Below are positions 1-7,905 of a stretch of 20,421 bases of DNA, piece after piece. This DNA comes from JBIOUF01 sp044866695 (lineage in GTDB: Bacteria; Actinomycetota; Actinomycetes; Propionibacteriales; Nocardioidaceae). Below the pieces are notes generated by a model. It made no database searches and had not been told where the DNA came from. It saw only the letters and a program-made list of their open reading frames with translations. Made by a program: the position numbers and the translations under genes. The stretch spans positions 1-20,421 of the forward strand of contig JBIOUF010000035.1 of the NCBI GenBank assembly GCA_044866695.1, given 5' to 3'. Each line of letters starts with the position of its first letter. The stretch's first letter is position 1.

Positions 1-3
1 CCC

Positions 4-60
4 GTTGTGGCCCCGAACTGCGCGCGTACCGGCGTGTCGGATGCGGTTATCGGCCACAAC
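4..60. repeat. 9-bp perfect inverted repeat at the window edge
   Basis: GTTGTGGCC at 4-12 is the exact reverse complement of GGCCACAAC at 52-60, with 39 bases between the arms. It precedes the small membrane protein gene. It could be a terminator of the gene before the window (smc is expected there in this gene order) or an operator. The long loop and absence of a T-run make either weak. Confidence 0.35.
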
Positions 61-150
61 CAGGCCAGCCGGCAGCGGGCCGCCCGCCCCGTGATCCTGG
101 TCACCGGTCGAGCGGGCGGGCGGTCGGAGCGGGTGGCGGGGGATGCGACC

Positions 151-363
151 ATGGGCCGTCGTCGACCTCGCACCCGACCGGAAGGCTCGCCTGCCGTGAT
201 CTGGATCGTCGCGTTCATGCTGCTCATCCTCCTGGCCGCCGGCCTGGTCGCGGCGTACGTCGCCTTCCCCCACCGTGGACTGCAGGTGCCCGGCGCGGCC
301 TGGCTCGGGGACGCGATGCGCAAAGGCGTCGACCGGCTGCCCACCCTCGGCGACCATCGGTAA
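151..363 (+). CDS. small single-pass membrane protein, unknown function
   Basis: A 70-residue protein starting at ATG 151, preceded by a GGCGGGGGA purine-rich stretch about 8 bases upstream, which is why I prefer it to an upstream start near position 7. The first 15 residues are Arg/Pro-rich and basic, followed by one strongly hydrophobic helix (about residues 16-37, VIWIVAFMLLILLAAGLVAA) and a short tail of about 33 residues. This predicts a small inner-membrane protein with its N terminus in the cytoplasm. It ends 38 bases before the ftsY start and lies where smc-side genes precede ftsY in actinobacteria. I recognise no family, so no function is assigned. It could be a spurious ORF, but the hydrophobic segment and ribosome binding site argue for a real gene. 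Confidence 0.55.
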   Translation: MGRRRPRTRPEGSPAVIWIVAFMLLILLAAGLVAAYVAFPHRGLQVPGAAWLGDAMRKGVDRLPTLGDHR

Positions 364-401
364 CCCGGCCCGCGTTCCACACGCCGTGGTTGGATGACCG
401 C

Positions 402-1613
402 GTGGGTGACTACCTCCTCCTGACCGTCACGATCGCCGTCCTGGCGGTCCTCGTGGTCGTCGGCCTGCTGGTCTCACAGCGGCGCCGCCGCACGCCGGAG
501 CGCGGCACGGACCTGCTCACCCGCGCCGAGCCCACGCCGGAGGCGCCTCCCCGCCCCGACACCACCGAGCCCCGGGTCGGGGAGGACGCCGAGGTCCCGC
601 GGGACACCGCCACCCGGACCGTCGAGGACACCGGCCTGCCCGACCTGGCGCCCACCCCGACCCTCGAGCGGCCGGAGAGCACCGCCAGCCGGCTGGTCCG
701 GCTGCGCGAACGGCTGTCCCGCTCCCAGGGCGCGCTCGGCCGTGGCCTGCTCGCGCTGCTGTCCCGCGACCGCATCGACGAGGACACCTGGGAGGACATC
801 GAGGACACCCTGCTCACCGCGGACGTCGGGGTCGCGCCGACCCAGGAGCTGGTCGCGCGGCTCCGCACCCGGATCCGGGTGCAGGGCAACGCCTCCGCCC
901 CGGTGCGCGAGGTGCTGCGCGAGGAGCTGCTCACCCTCGTCGACCCCGCGCTCGACCGGTCGCTGGCCGTCGACCGCACCGGCGCCGGGCCGGCGGTGGT
1001 GCTCATGGTCGGCGTCAACGGCACCGGCAAGACCACGACCGTGGGCAAGCTGGCCCGGGCGCTGGTCGCCGAGGACAAGCAGGTCGTGCTCGGCGCGGCG
1101 GACACCTTCCGCGCCGCGGCCGCCGAGCAGCTGGCCACCTGGGGGGCGCGGGTGGGGGTGCCCACCGTGCGCGGGCCGGAAGGCTCGGACCCGGCCAGCG
1201 TGGCGTTCGAGGCGGTGCGCTCCGGCGTCGAGCAGGAGGCCGACGTCGTCCTGGTCGACACCGCCGGACGGCTGCAGAACAAGGCCGGCCTGATGGACGA
1301 GCTGGGCAAGGTCAAGCGGGTGGTGGAGAAGCAGGTTCCGGTCACCGAGGTGCTGCTCGTGCTCGACGCCACGACCGGCCAGAACGGGATGACCCAGGCC
1401 CGGGTGTTCGGTGAGGTGGTCGACGTCACCGGCATCGTGCTGACCAAGCTGGACGGCTCGGCGAAGGGCGGCATCGTCGTCGCCGTACAGCGTGAGCTGG
1501 GGGTGCCGGTCAAGCTGGTCGGACTCGGCGAGGGGCCCGACGACCTGGCGCCGTTCGACCCCAAGGCGTTCGTCGACGCGCTGGTCGGCGACGGGGAGAC
1601 CGCCGCCTCGTAG
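402..1613 (+). CDS. ftsY: signal recognition particle receptor FtsY (membrane-anchored SRP GTPase)
   Basis: FtsY docks ribosome-SRP complexes at the membrane. Paired GTP hydrolysis with Ffh hands the nascent chain to the Sec translocon. The chosen start is GTG 402; an in-frame TTG at 390 would add four residues. The N terminus is one hydrophobic helix (about residues 5-25), as in other actinobacterial FtsY, followed by a Pro/Glu/Arg-rich linker of about 70 residues. The NG domain follows. Counting from TTG 390, the P-loop GVNGTGKTTTVGK is at about 207, the DTFRAAA motif near 240, DTAGRL near 289 and TKLDGSAKGG near 352. Length (about 403 aa) is normal for the phylum. The partner gene ffh lies 4.7 kb downstream on the same strand. 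The start codon is the only uncertainty. Confidence 0.96.
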   Translation: MGDYLLLTVTIAVLAVLVVVGLLVSQRRRRTPERGTDLLTRAEPTPEAPPRPDTTEPRVGEDAEVPRDTATRTVEDTGLPDLAPTPTLERPESTASRLVRLRERLSRSQGALGRGLLALLSRDRIDEDTWEDIEDTLLTADVGVAPTQELVARLRTRIRVQGNASAPVREVLREELLTLVDPALDRSLAVDRTGAGPAVVLMVGVNGTGKTTTVGKLARALVAEDKQVVLGAADTFRAAAAEQLATWGARVGVPTVRGPEGSDPASVAFEAVRSGVEQEADVVLVDTAGRLQNKAGLMDELGKVKRVVEKQVPVTEVLLVLDATTGQNGMTQARVFGEVVDVTGIVLTKLDGSAKGGIVVAVQRELGVPVKLVGLGEGPDDLAPFDPKAFVDALVGDGETAAS

Positions 1614-1641
1614 GGCCGGCTTTCGCCGACGGTCCCATCTC

Positions 1642-1688
1642 GTTACCTGCCTGAAACAAACCCGGGGCAACTGTCACCGCGGCGCAAT
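1642..1688 (+). promoter_or_regulatory. GlnR-like nitrogen control box upstream of amt
   Basis: GTTAC (1642-1646), six bases, then GAAAC (1653-1657) is an exact match to the first half of the actinomycete GlnR consensus gTnAc-n6-GaAAc. A second, weaker pair GTCAC (1673-1677), six bases, GCAAT (1684-1688) matches the a-half fully but the b-half only 3/5. The a-halves are 31 bp apart instead of the canonical 22. The box is 223 bases before the amt start, in the 251-bp gap after ftsY. GlnR control of amt-glnK-glnD under nitrogen limitation is established in Streptomyces; here it is inferred from the motif. Confidence 0.6.
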
Positions 1689-1839
1689 GTGGCGCACCGC
1701 GCGCCGAAACCTGGGCAGCAGACAGTGGTGGCGCATCGGGGGCGCGCCGGTCATCGCCTGGGGACGAGGGAGTCTGCGGCCGGACCCGCCTGCGAGCCCA
1801 CTCACCACAACGGTCTTTCGCGTCGACAGGCTCCCGAGG

Positions 1840-1853
1840 GTCTGTCGACAGAC
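1840..1853. promoter_or_regulatory. 14-bp perfect palindrome just before the amt ribosome binding site
   Basis: GTCTGTCGACAGAC (1840-1853) is a perfect palindrome ending three bases before the GGAGG (1856-1860) that precedes the amt ATG at 1865. Its half GTCGACAG recurs at 1822-1829, 22 bp upstream (two helical turns). With no loop it is more likely a protein-binding site on DNA than an RNA hairpin. No regulator is identified. Confidence 0.4.
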
Positions 1854-1864
1854 ATGGAGGTTCC

Positions 1865-3196
1865 ATGGACGGCTACTACGCCTGGATGTTGGTCGCGTCA
1901 TCGCTCGTCTTGATGATGACCACGCCGGCGCTGGCCCTGTTCTACGGCGGGATGAGCCGCTCCAAGTCCGTGCTGAACATGATGATGATGTCGTTCAGCG
2001 CGCTCGGCGTCGTGGGCATCGTGTACGCGCTCTGGGGCTGGTCGATGTCCTACAGCACGACCATCGCCAACGCGGACGGCGAGACCGGCTGGGAGTTCCT
2101 CAAGCTCTTCTCCAGCCCGTTCAACCAGTTCGGGCTCACCGACACCGACCCGGCGAACTACGTGTACGTCGCCTTCCAGATGACCTTCGCGGTCATCACC
2201 GCGGCGCTGATCAGCGGCGCGATCGCCGACCGGGTGAAGTTCTCGGCCTGGCTGGTGTTCGTGCCGATCTGGGTCACCCTGTCGTACTTCCCGCTCTCGC
2301 ACATGGTGTGGGGCGGCGGCTTCCTCAGCAACGTCCAGGGCGGCCTGGCCGAGCTGATCTTCGGCTCCACCGGCGAGACCGTCGTGCACATCAACGCCGG
2401 GGTCGCGGGCCTGGTCCTCGCGCTGATCATCGGCATCCGCAGGGGCTTCGCGAAGGAGCCCATGAAGCCCCACAACCTGACCCTCACCATGATCGGCGCG
2501 GGCCTGCTGTGGTTCGGCTGGTTCGGCTTCAACGTCGGCTCCATCGTGTTCACCGGCGCCGACGAGGCCGAGAACGTCGCGCAGTTCATGACCGAGACCG
2601 GTCTGGTCTGGCTGAACACCACCCTGGCGACCTGTGCGGCGATGCTGGGCTGGGTGCTCGTGGAGAAGATCCGCGACGGCAAGGGCACCTCGCTGGGCGC
2701 CGCCTCGGGCGTCGTCGCCGGCCTGGTCGCGATCACCCCGGCCTGCGGCTCGCTGTCCCCGGTCGGCTCGATGGTCCTCGGCGCGGTCGCCGGCGGGATG
2801 TGCGCGCTGGCGGTCGGCCTGAAGTACCGGTTCGGCTACGACGACTCGCTCGACGTGGTCGGCGTCCACCTGGTCGGTGGCATCGTCGGCACGCTGGGCA
2901 TCGGCTTCCTGGCCACCTCCGGCGGCCTGCTGTACGGCGACGGGGTCAAGCAGCTGGTCGTGCAGGCCGCCGTCGCGCTGTTCGCCATCGTGTGGTCCGG
3001 CGTGTTCACCACGGTGATCGGCCTGGCCATCAAGTACACGGTCGGCTGGCGCATCGCCGAGGAGGACGAGGTCGAGGGCATCGACTTCGCCGAGCACGGC
3101 GAGGCGGCCTACGACCTGTTCAACCGTAGCGGCGGCGTCGTGGCGGGCAGCGGCGCCGCGACGACCCCGGCCGCCAAGGAAGGGGCACTGGCATGA
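1865..3196 (+). CDS. amt: ammonium channel/transporter Amt
   Basis: Amt conducts ammonium across the inner membrane as a trimer and is gated by a PII protein. The 443-residue product is hydrophobic throughout, with about 11 membrane helices, and lacks a separate signal peptide. The twin pore histidines are present: His175 in TVVHINAGVAG (E. coli AmtB His168) and His335 in VHLVGGIVG (His318). The phenylalanine-gate region FQMTFAVITAALISGAIADR and the conserved WFGWFGFNVGS are also intact. The start ATG 1865 is preceded by GGAGG with a four-base spacer. The stop overlaps the following PII gene by four bases (ATGA), the classic amt-glnK arrangement indicating translational coupling. The cytoplasmic tail (about 45 residues after the last helix) ends in an Ala/Gly-rich segment. 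A GlnR-like box and a palindrome lie upstream. Confidence 0.97.
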   Translation: MDGYYAWMLVASSLVLMMTTPALALFYGGMSRSKSVLNMMMMSFSALGVVGIVYALWGWSMSYSTTIANADGETGWEFLKLFSSPFNQFGLTDTDPANYVYVAFQMTFAVITAALISGAIADRVKFSAWLVFVPIWVTLSYFPLSHMVWGGGFLSNVQGGLAELIFGSTGETVVHINAGVAGLVLALIIGIRRGFAKEPMKPHNLTLTMIGAGLLWFGWFGFNVGSIVFTGADEAENVAQFMTETGLVWLNTTLATCAAMLGWVLVEKIRDGKGTSLGAASGVVAGLVAITPACGSLSPVGSMVLGAVAGGMCALAVGLKYRFGYDDSLDVVGVHLVGGIVGTLGIGFLATSGGLLYGDGVKQLVVQAAVALFAIVWSGVFTTVIGLAIKYTVGWRIAEEDEVEGIDFAEHGEAAYDLFNRSGGVVAGSGAATTPAAKEGALA

Positions 3197-3531
3197 AGCT
3201 GGTCACCGCGGTGATCAAGCCGCACAAGTGGGAAGAGGTCCGCGAGGCTCTGGAGACCTTCGGCGTGACGGGCATGACCGTCAGCGAGGTCAGCGGCTAC
3301 GGCCGGCAGAAGGGCCACACGGAGGTCTACCGCGGCGCGGAGTACGACATCGCGCTGGTGCCCAAGATCCGCGTCGAGATCGTCGTGGACGACGCGGACG
3401 CGGACGACGTGGTGGGCATCATCGTCAAGGCCGCCGCCACCGGGCGCATCGGGGACGGCAAGGTCTGGGTGGCGCCGGTGGACACGGTGGTCCGGGTTCG
3501 CACCGGCGAGCGCGACGACGCCGCCTTGTAA
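3193..3531 (+). CDS. glnK: nitrogen regulatory PII protein, first copy (GlnK type)
   Basis: PII is a trimeric sensor of ATP/ADP and 2-oxoglutarate that plugs Amt and relays nitrogen status. The product is 112 aa, the usual length. The T-loop carries Tyr51 in VYRGAEY, the residue that GlnD modifies (adenylylated in actinobacteria). Gln39 and Lys58, which contact 2-oxoglutarate, are present, as are the GRIGDGKVWV segment (Lys90 region) and the RVRTGE arginines for nucleotide binding. The gene overlaps amt by four bases, and an AAGGAAGGGG stretch in the amt tail serves as ribosome binding site. A strong hairpin follows 24 bases after the stop, before a second PII gene. Confidence 0.96.
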   Translation: MKLVTAVIKPHKWEEVREALETFGVTGMTVSEVSGYGRQKGHTEVYRGAEYDIALVPKIRVEIVVDDADADDVVGIIVKAAATGRIGDGKVWVAPVDTVVRVRTGERDDAAL

Positions 3532-3554
3532 GGACGCACCTTCGAGGAGCCCTC

Positions 3555-3584
3555 GGTCCCCCTCCGTCCAGGCGGAGGGGGACC
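3555..3584 (+). terminator. 12-bp stem hairpin between the two PII genes (terminator or attenuator)
   Basis: Bases 3555-3566 pair perfectly with 3573-3584 (12 bp, GC-rich) around a six-base loop TCCAGG. The sequence after it has no long T-run, as is common for actinobacterial terminators. It lies 24 bases after the first PII stop and 42 bases before the second PII start. It could therefore end or reduce transcription into glnK2-glnD, or protect the amt-glnK1 message. Confidence 0.65.
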
Positions 3585-3626
3585 TGGGTGTCTCGCGGTT
3601 GCTCGGGACCGACGGGAGGAGAGGCG

Positions 3627-3965
3627 ATGAAGCTGGTCACGGCGGTGATCAAGCCGCATCGGTGGAACGACGTGCGCGCCAGGCTGGAGGCGGTCGGCGT
3701 CACCGGGATGACGGTCAGCGAGGTGAGCGGCTACGGCCGGCAGCGGGGCCACGTCGAGGTCTACCGGGGCGCGGAGTACGACGTCGGCCTGGTGCCCAAG
3801 GTGCGCATCGAGATCGTCATCGACGAGGCCGACCCCGACGAGGTGGTCGACACCATCGTCGCGACGGCGCGCACCGGTCGCATCGGCGACGGGAAGATCT
3901 GGGTCAAGGACCTGGACGCCGCGGTGCGGGTGCGGGCCGCCGAGCCGGAGCCGACCGCTGGCTGA
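3627..3965 (+). CDS. glnB: nitrogen regulatory PII protein, second tandem copy
   Basis: A second full-length PII of 112 aa, starting at ATG 3627 six bases after GGGAGGA. It keeps Gln39, Tyr51 and Lys58, and the T-loop GHVEVYRGAEYDVGLVPK is close to that of the first copy (GHTEVYRGAEYDIALVPK). The C terminus diverges most: IWVKDLDAAVRVRAAE replaces VWVAPVDTVVRVRTGE, but both nucleotide-binding arginines remain. Both copies therefore look functional and modifiable. The gene follows the hairpin at 3555-3584 and ends 18 bases before glnD, with which it is probably cotranscribed. Related actinobacterial loci that I know have one PII gene here, so this is a local duplication or an acquired paralogue. 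The symbol only distinguishes it from copy one; which is functionally GlnB or GlnK cannot be told. Confidence 0.94.
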   Translation: MKLVTAVIKPHRWNDVRARLEAVGVTGMTVSEVSGYGRQRGHVEVYRGAEYDVGLVPKVRIEIVIDEADPDEVVDTIVATARTGRIGDGKIWVKDLDAAVRVRAAEPEPTAG

Positions 3966-3983
3966 CCGCGCCGGCCCGGTCCC

Positions 3984-6227
3984 GTGACCGCCGCGGAGCG
4001 CACTGGGCGCACCGCGGCGGCGGACCGGCTGTGCGCCGAAGCGCTGGCGTCGGTGCTGGCCGGGTCCGACGAGAGCGGCATCGCGCTGGTCGCCGTCGGA
4101 GGGTACGGGCGGCGTGAGCTGGCGCCGTACAGCGACCTGGACGTGGTCCTGGTGCACGACGACGACGTCGACGTCGCCGGCGTCGCCTCGGACGTCTGGT
4201 ACCCGCTCTGGGACGCCGCGGCGTCCCTGGACCACTCGGTGCGCGCGCTGTCGGAGGCGACCCACGCGGCGGCCGCCGACATGCGGGTCGCCCTCGGTCT
4301 GCTGGACGCGCGCCACCTGGCCGGCGACCCGACCGTGACCCTGCGGCTCCGGGCCGACGTGCTGTCCCGGTGGCGGCGCGACGCCCGGACCAACCTGCCC
4401 GCGCTGCGCGACCTGGTGGACCGACGAGGCGTCCGCGTGGGTGAGCTCGCCCACGCCGCCGTACCGGACCTGAAGGAGTCCCTCGGCGGGCTCCGCGACG
4501 CCACCGTGCTCACCGCGCTGGTGGCGACCTGGCTGGTGGACGTGCCCCACGTCGACCTGGAACGCTGCCGCCGGCACCTCCTGGACGTCCGAGACGTGCT
4601 CCAGACGGCGGCGGGCCGGGCGACCGACCGGGTGGTCCCCGAGCTGTGGCGACCGCTCGCCGAGGGCCTCGGCCTGCCCGACGCCGAGGCGGCGCAGCGC
4701 CAGCTCCGCGAGATCGGGCGCCGGATCACCCACATCTCCCGGCTGACCTGGCACCGGGTGGACGCGGTGCTCGCCGGACCGCCGTCGCCGGCCCGGGGTC
4801 GCCGGCCGTCCCTCGAGCCGGTCGGCCCCGGGGTCGCGGTGTCCGCGCGCGAGGTCGTGCTGGACCGTGGCACGGACGCCTCGCGCGACCCGCTGCTGCT
4901 GCTGCGTGCCGCCGCGGAGGCCGCCGAGCGCGGGCTGGTGCTGGCGCCGGCCACGGCCGCCCGGCTGCACCGGGAGTCACCGCCCCTGCCGCAGCCGTGG
5001 GGCCCGGAGGCCCGGAACCTGTTCGTGCGGCTGCTGGCGGCCGGGCCCGGGCTGCTGGCCGTCTGGGAGACCCTCGACGAGACCGGCTCCCTGGCCGCGG
5101 TCCTGCCCGAGTGGGAGCGGGTCCGGCTGCTTCCGCACGCGTCGGTCGTGCACCGCTTCACCGTCGACCGGCACCTGGTCGAGACCTGCATCGAGGCCTC
5201 CCGGCTGATCCGCCGGGTGGCCCGACCGGACCTGCTCATGGTCGCCGCGGTGCTGCACGACATCGGCAAGGGCGACCGGGTGGACCACAGCGTCGCGGGG
5301 GCGCCGATCGCCGCCGAGACCGCGCGGCGGATGGGGTTCGCCCCCGACGAGGTGGCCATCGTCCACGACCTGGTCAGGTGGCACCTGCTGCTCGCCGAGG
5401 TGTCCACGACCCGCGACCTGGAGGACCCCGCGACCACGGCGTACGTCGCCGAACGGGTTCCGCCCGGGACGCTGGACCTGCTGGCCACCTTGACCGAGGC
5501 GGACGCGCGCGCCACCTCCCACCAGGCCTGGACGACCTGGCGCGCGGGCCTGGTCGGCGACCTGGTCCGGCGCACGAGGGCGGCGCTCAGCGGCGACCAT
5601 CCCCGCCCCGAGGACGCCGACGGCGACGAGCTGCCGGTGCCGGACCCGGTGCGCGCCGACCCCGACGCCGTCGAGCTGACCGTCGACCGGCTCGAGGACG
5701 GGTGCCGGGTGACCGTGGTCTCCGGGGACCGGGTGGGTCTGATGGCCGCGGTCGCGGGCGCGTTCACCGTCCTGCGCGCCTCCGTGCGCTCGGCGCGGGC
5801 CTGGACCCAGGACGACGTCGCGGTGTCGGTCTGGGACCTCGACGACCCCGGGAGCGACCCCGCGGTCCTAAGGCAGCGCGTGGAGGCGGTGCTCGCCGGG
5901 CAGCTCGACCCCGGCCGCCGCCTGCGCCCGCCGGCGCCGCACGCGCTCGAGCCCTCCGTGCTGGTGCGGCACGAGGCGTCCCGGCACGCCGCGGTGGTCG
6001 AGGTGCGGATGGAGGACCGGCCGGGGGTGCTCTACCAGGTCTGCCGGGCGCTCGCGGAGCTGGACCTCTCGGTCCGCTCCGCCCACGTGACCACGCTGGG
6101 CCCGCAGACGCTGGACGTGTTCTACGTCCAGGAGCTGGGGGCCGGGCCCCCCTCGGACCACCGGGCCGCCTCGGCGGTGCACGCCGTACGCCGGGCGCTC
6201 GGCGGCGCGGCTACCCTTGACGACTGA
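3984..6227 (+). CDS. glnD: PII nucleotidyltransferase/deadenylylating enzyme GlnD
   Basis: GlnD attaches and removes a nucleotide on Tyr51 of PII according to glutamine level. In actinobacteria the modification is adenylylation. The 747-residue protein has the family's domain order. The nucleotidyltransferase motif GGYGRRELAPYSDLDVVLV begins at about residue 38. A helical middle follows. The HD hydrolase domain has His390 (HRFTVDRHLVE) and His425-Asp426 (VLHDIGKGD). Two C-terminal ACT domains start at about 574 (RVTVVSGDRVGL) and 670 (VEVRMEDRPGVLYQV). The start GTG 3984 lies 18 bases after the second PII stop and no clear Shine-Dalgarno is visible, consistent with coupling. All key residues are intact, so removal as well as addition is expected. 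Confidence 0.96.
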   Translation: MTAAERTGRTAAADRLCAEALASVLAGSDESGIALVAVGGYGRRELAPYSDLDVVLVHDDDVDVAGVASDVWYPLWDAAASLDHSVRALSEATHAAAADMRVALGLLDARHLAGDPTVTLRLRADVLSRWRRDARTNLPALRDLVDRRGVRVGELAHAAVPDLKESLGGLRDATVLTALVATWLVDVPHVDLERCRRHLLDVRDVLQTAAGRATDRVVPELWRPLAEGLGLPDAEAAQRQLREIGRRITHISRLTWHRVDAVLAGPPSPARGRRPSLEPVGPGVAVSAREVVLDRGTDASRDPLLLLRAAAEAAERGLVLAPATAARLHRESPPLPQPWGPEARNLFVRLLAAGPGLLAVWETLDETGSLAAVLPEWERVRLLPHASVVHRFTVDRHLVETCIEASRLIRRVARPDLLMVAAVLHDIGKGDRVDHSVAGAPIAAETARRMGFAPDEVAIVHDLVRWHLLLAEVSTTRDLEDPATTAYVAERVPPGTLDLLATLTEADARATSHQAWTTWRAGLVGDLVRRTRAALSGDHPRPEDADGDELPVPDPVRADPDAVELTVDRLEDGCRVTVVSGDRVGLMAAVAGAFTVLRASVRSARAWTQDDVAVSVWDLDDPGSDPAVLRQRVEAVLAGQLDPGRRLRPPAPHALEPSVLVRHEASRHAAVVEVRMEDRPGVLYQVCRALAELDLSVRSAHVTTLGPQTLDVFYVQELGAGPPSDHRAASAVHAVRRALGGAATLDD

Positions 6228-6312
6228 CCGGCATCACGCCCGGCGCCCCTGCCGGCGCCGGTCACGACCAGCCCCGACCCACCACCCGATCTGCCACGAG
6301 GACCCACCTGTC

Positions 6313-7878
6313 GTGTTCGCCACCCTCTCCGACCGGCTCGCCGACACCTTCCGGAACCTGCGTGGCAAGGGCCGGCTCTCCGACGCCGACATCGACGCGA
6401 CCGCCCGGGAGATCCGGATCGCCCTGCTCGAGGCCGACGTCGCGCTGCCCGTGGTCAAGGAGTTCGTCGCGGCGGTCAAGGAGCGGGCCCGCGGCGCGGA
6501 GGTGAGCCAGGCGCTCAACCCGGCCCAGCAGGTCGTCAAGATCGTCCACGACGAGCTGGTGGAGATCCTCGGCGGGGAGACCCGGCGGATCCGGTTCGCG
6601 AAGAGCCCGCCGACGGTGATCATGCTCGCCGGCCTTCAGGGCTCGGGCAAGACCACCCTGGCCGCCAAGCTCGCCCTCTGGCTGAAGGAGCAGGGCAGCA
6701 GCCCGCTGCTGGTGGCTGCCGACCTGCAGCGACCCAACGCGGTCACCCAGCTGCAGGTCAACGGCGAGCGCGCCGGCGTGAAGGTGTTCGCGCCGTCGCC
6801 GGGCAACGGCGTCGGCGACCCGGTCCAGGTCGCCCGCGCCGGCGTCGAGGAGGCCCGCCGCACCCTGCACGACGTGGTCATCGTCGACACGGCCGGCCGG
6901 CTCGGCATCGACACCGAGCTGATGCAGCAGGCCGCCGACATCCGCGACGCGGTCCGGCCCGACGAGGTCCTCTTCGTCGTCGACGCGATGATCGGCCAGG
7001 ACGCGGTGAACACCGCCCTGGCGTTCCTCGAGGGCGTGGGCTACGACGGCGTCGTCTTGACCAAGCTCGACGGGGACGCCCGAGGCGGCGCCGCGCTGTC
7101 GGTCCGCTCGGTGACCGGGCGGCCGATCATGTTCGCGTCGGCGGGGGAGAAGCTCACCGACTTCGACCTGTTCCATCCCGACCGGATGGCCTCGCGCATC
7201 CTCGACATGGGCGACGTCCTGACCCTGATCGAGCAGGCCGAGAAGGCCTTCGACGCCGAGCAGGCGGCCAGGGCGGCGGCGAAGCTGACCGGGCAGGGCG
7301 GCGACTTCACTCTCGACGACTTCCTGGAGCAGATGCAGGCGGTCCGCAAGATGGGGTCCTTGTCGAAGATCCTCGGGATGCTCCCGGGCGCGGCGCAGAT
7401 GCGCGAGCAGCTGGAGAACTTCGACGAGCGGGAGATCGACCGGATCCAGGCGATCATCCAGTCCATGACGCCGGCCGAGCGGGCCAACCCCAAGATCATC
7501 GACGGGTCCCGCCGGCTGCGGATCTCCCGCGGCTCAGGCACCCAGGTCGCCGACGTCAACCAGCTGGTCGACAGGTTCTTCGAGGCCCGCAAGATGATGG
7601 TCTCGATGGCCAAGGGCGGTGGTCTCCCGGGGATGCCCGGCATGCCGGGACTCGGCGGTCGGCGCACCCGGGCCCGGCAGGCCCCCCGCAAGGCCAAGGC
7701 GAAGCGTGGCTCGGGCAACCCGGCCAAGCGGGCCCAGCAGGCCGACGCGGCGGCCGCCTCCCGCGCCGCCGCCGCCGCGAACCCGTTCGGCATCCCCGGC
7801 GGGCCGGACGCCACGGCCGAACCCGCCGCGGCCGACTTCGCGCTCCCGCCCGAGGTCGCGAGGTACCTGCAGAAGTAG
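6313..7878 (+). CDS. ffh: signal recognition particle protein Ffh (SRP54)
   Basis: Ffh binds 4.5S RNA and signal peptides and delivers ribosomes to FtsY. The 521-residue protein starts at GTG 6313 (VFATLSDRLADTF is the typical N terminus), with CGAGGAC about ten bases upstream. The N domain is about residues 1-95. The GTPase motifs are GLQGSGKTT at 107, DTAGRL at 192 and TKLDGDARGG at 250. The methionine-rich M domain starts near 330 (LDDFLEQMQAV) and includes the RNA-binding RISRGSGT segment near 404. A GMPGMPGLGG run follows, then a basic, Ala-rich tail of about 65 residues, a bit longer than in E. coli Ffh but common in actinobacteria. A GC palindrome (CCGGCCGG, 7879-7886) follows the stop directly. 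Confidence 0.97.
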   Translation: MFATLSDRLADTFRNLRGKGRLSDADIDATAREIRIALLEADVALPVVKEFVAAVKERARGAEVSQALNPAQQVVKIVHDELVEILGGETRRIRFAKSPPTVIMLAGLQGSGKTTLAAKLALWLKEQGSSPLLVAADLQRPNAVTQLQVNGERAGVKVFAPSPGNGVGDPVQVARAGVEEARRTLHDVVIVDTAGRLGIDTELMQQAADIRDAVRPDEVLFVVDAMIGQDAVNTALAFLEGVGYDGVVLTKLDGDARGGAALSVRSVTGRPIMFASAGEKLTDFDLFHPDRMASRILDMGDVLTLIEQAEKAFDAEQAARAAAKLTGQGGDFTLDDFLEQMQAVRKMGSLSKILGMLPGAAQMREQLENFDEREIDRIQAIIQSMTPAERANPKIIDGSRRLRISRGSGTQVADVNQLVDRFFEARKMMVSMAKGGGLPGMPGMPGLGGRRTRARQAPRKAKAKRGSGNPAKRAQQADAAAASRAAAAANPFGIPGGPDATAEPAAADFALPPEVARYLQK

Positions 7879-7905
7879 CCGGCCGGCCCACCGAACCCGG
7901 GACGG

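Noticed and set aside
7..150. Upstream start for the small membrane protein
   Set aside because: The extra 48 residues look like translated noncoding sequence, and the inverted repeat lies there; ATG 151 has a better ribosome binding site.
1619..1640. Terminator after ftsY (GCCGGC-tttc-GCCGAC)
   Set aside because: The six-base stem contains a mismatch and there is no T-run. Not strong enough to list.
1492..3129. Long open frame (545 codons) overlapping the amt region in another frame
   Set aside because: It is Arg/Gly/Pro-rich with no domain and is a shadow of ftsY/amt; amt in the other frame has all family motifs, a ribosome binding site and membrane helices.
3761..5767. 668-codon open frame on the minus strand across glnD
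   Set aside because: Ser/Arg/Thr-rich composition, typical of the antisense of high-GC genes. The plus-strand frame encodes a complete GlnD.
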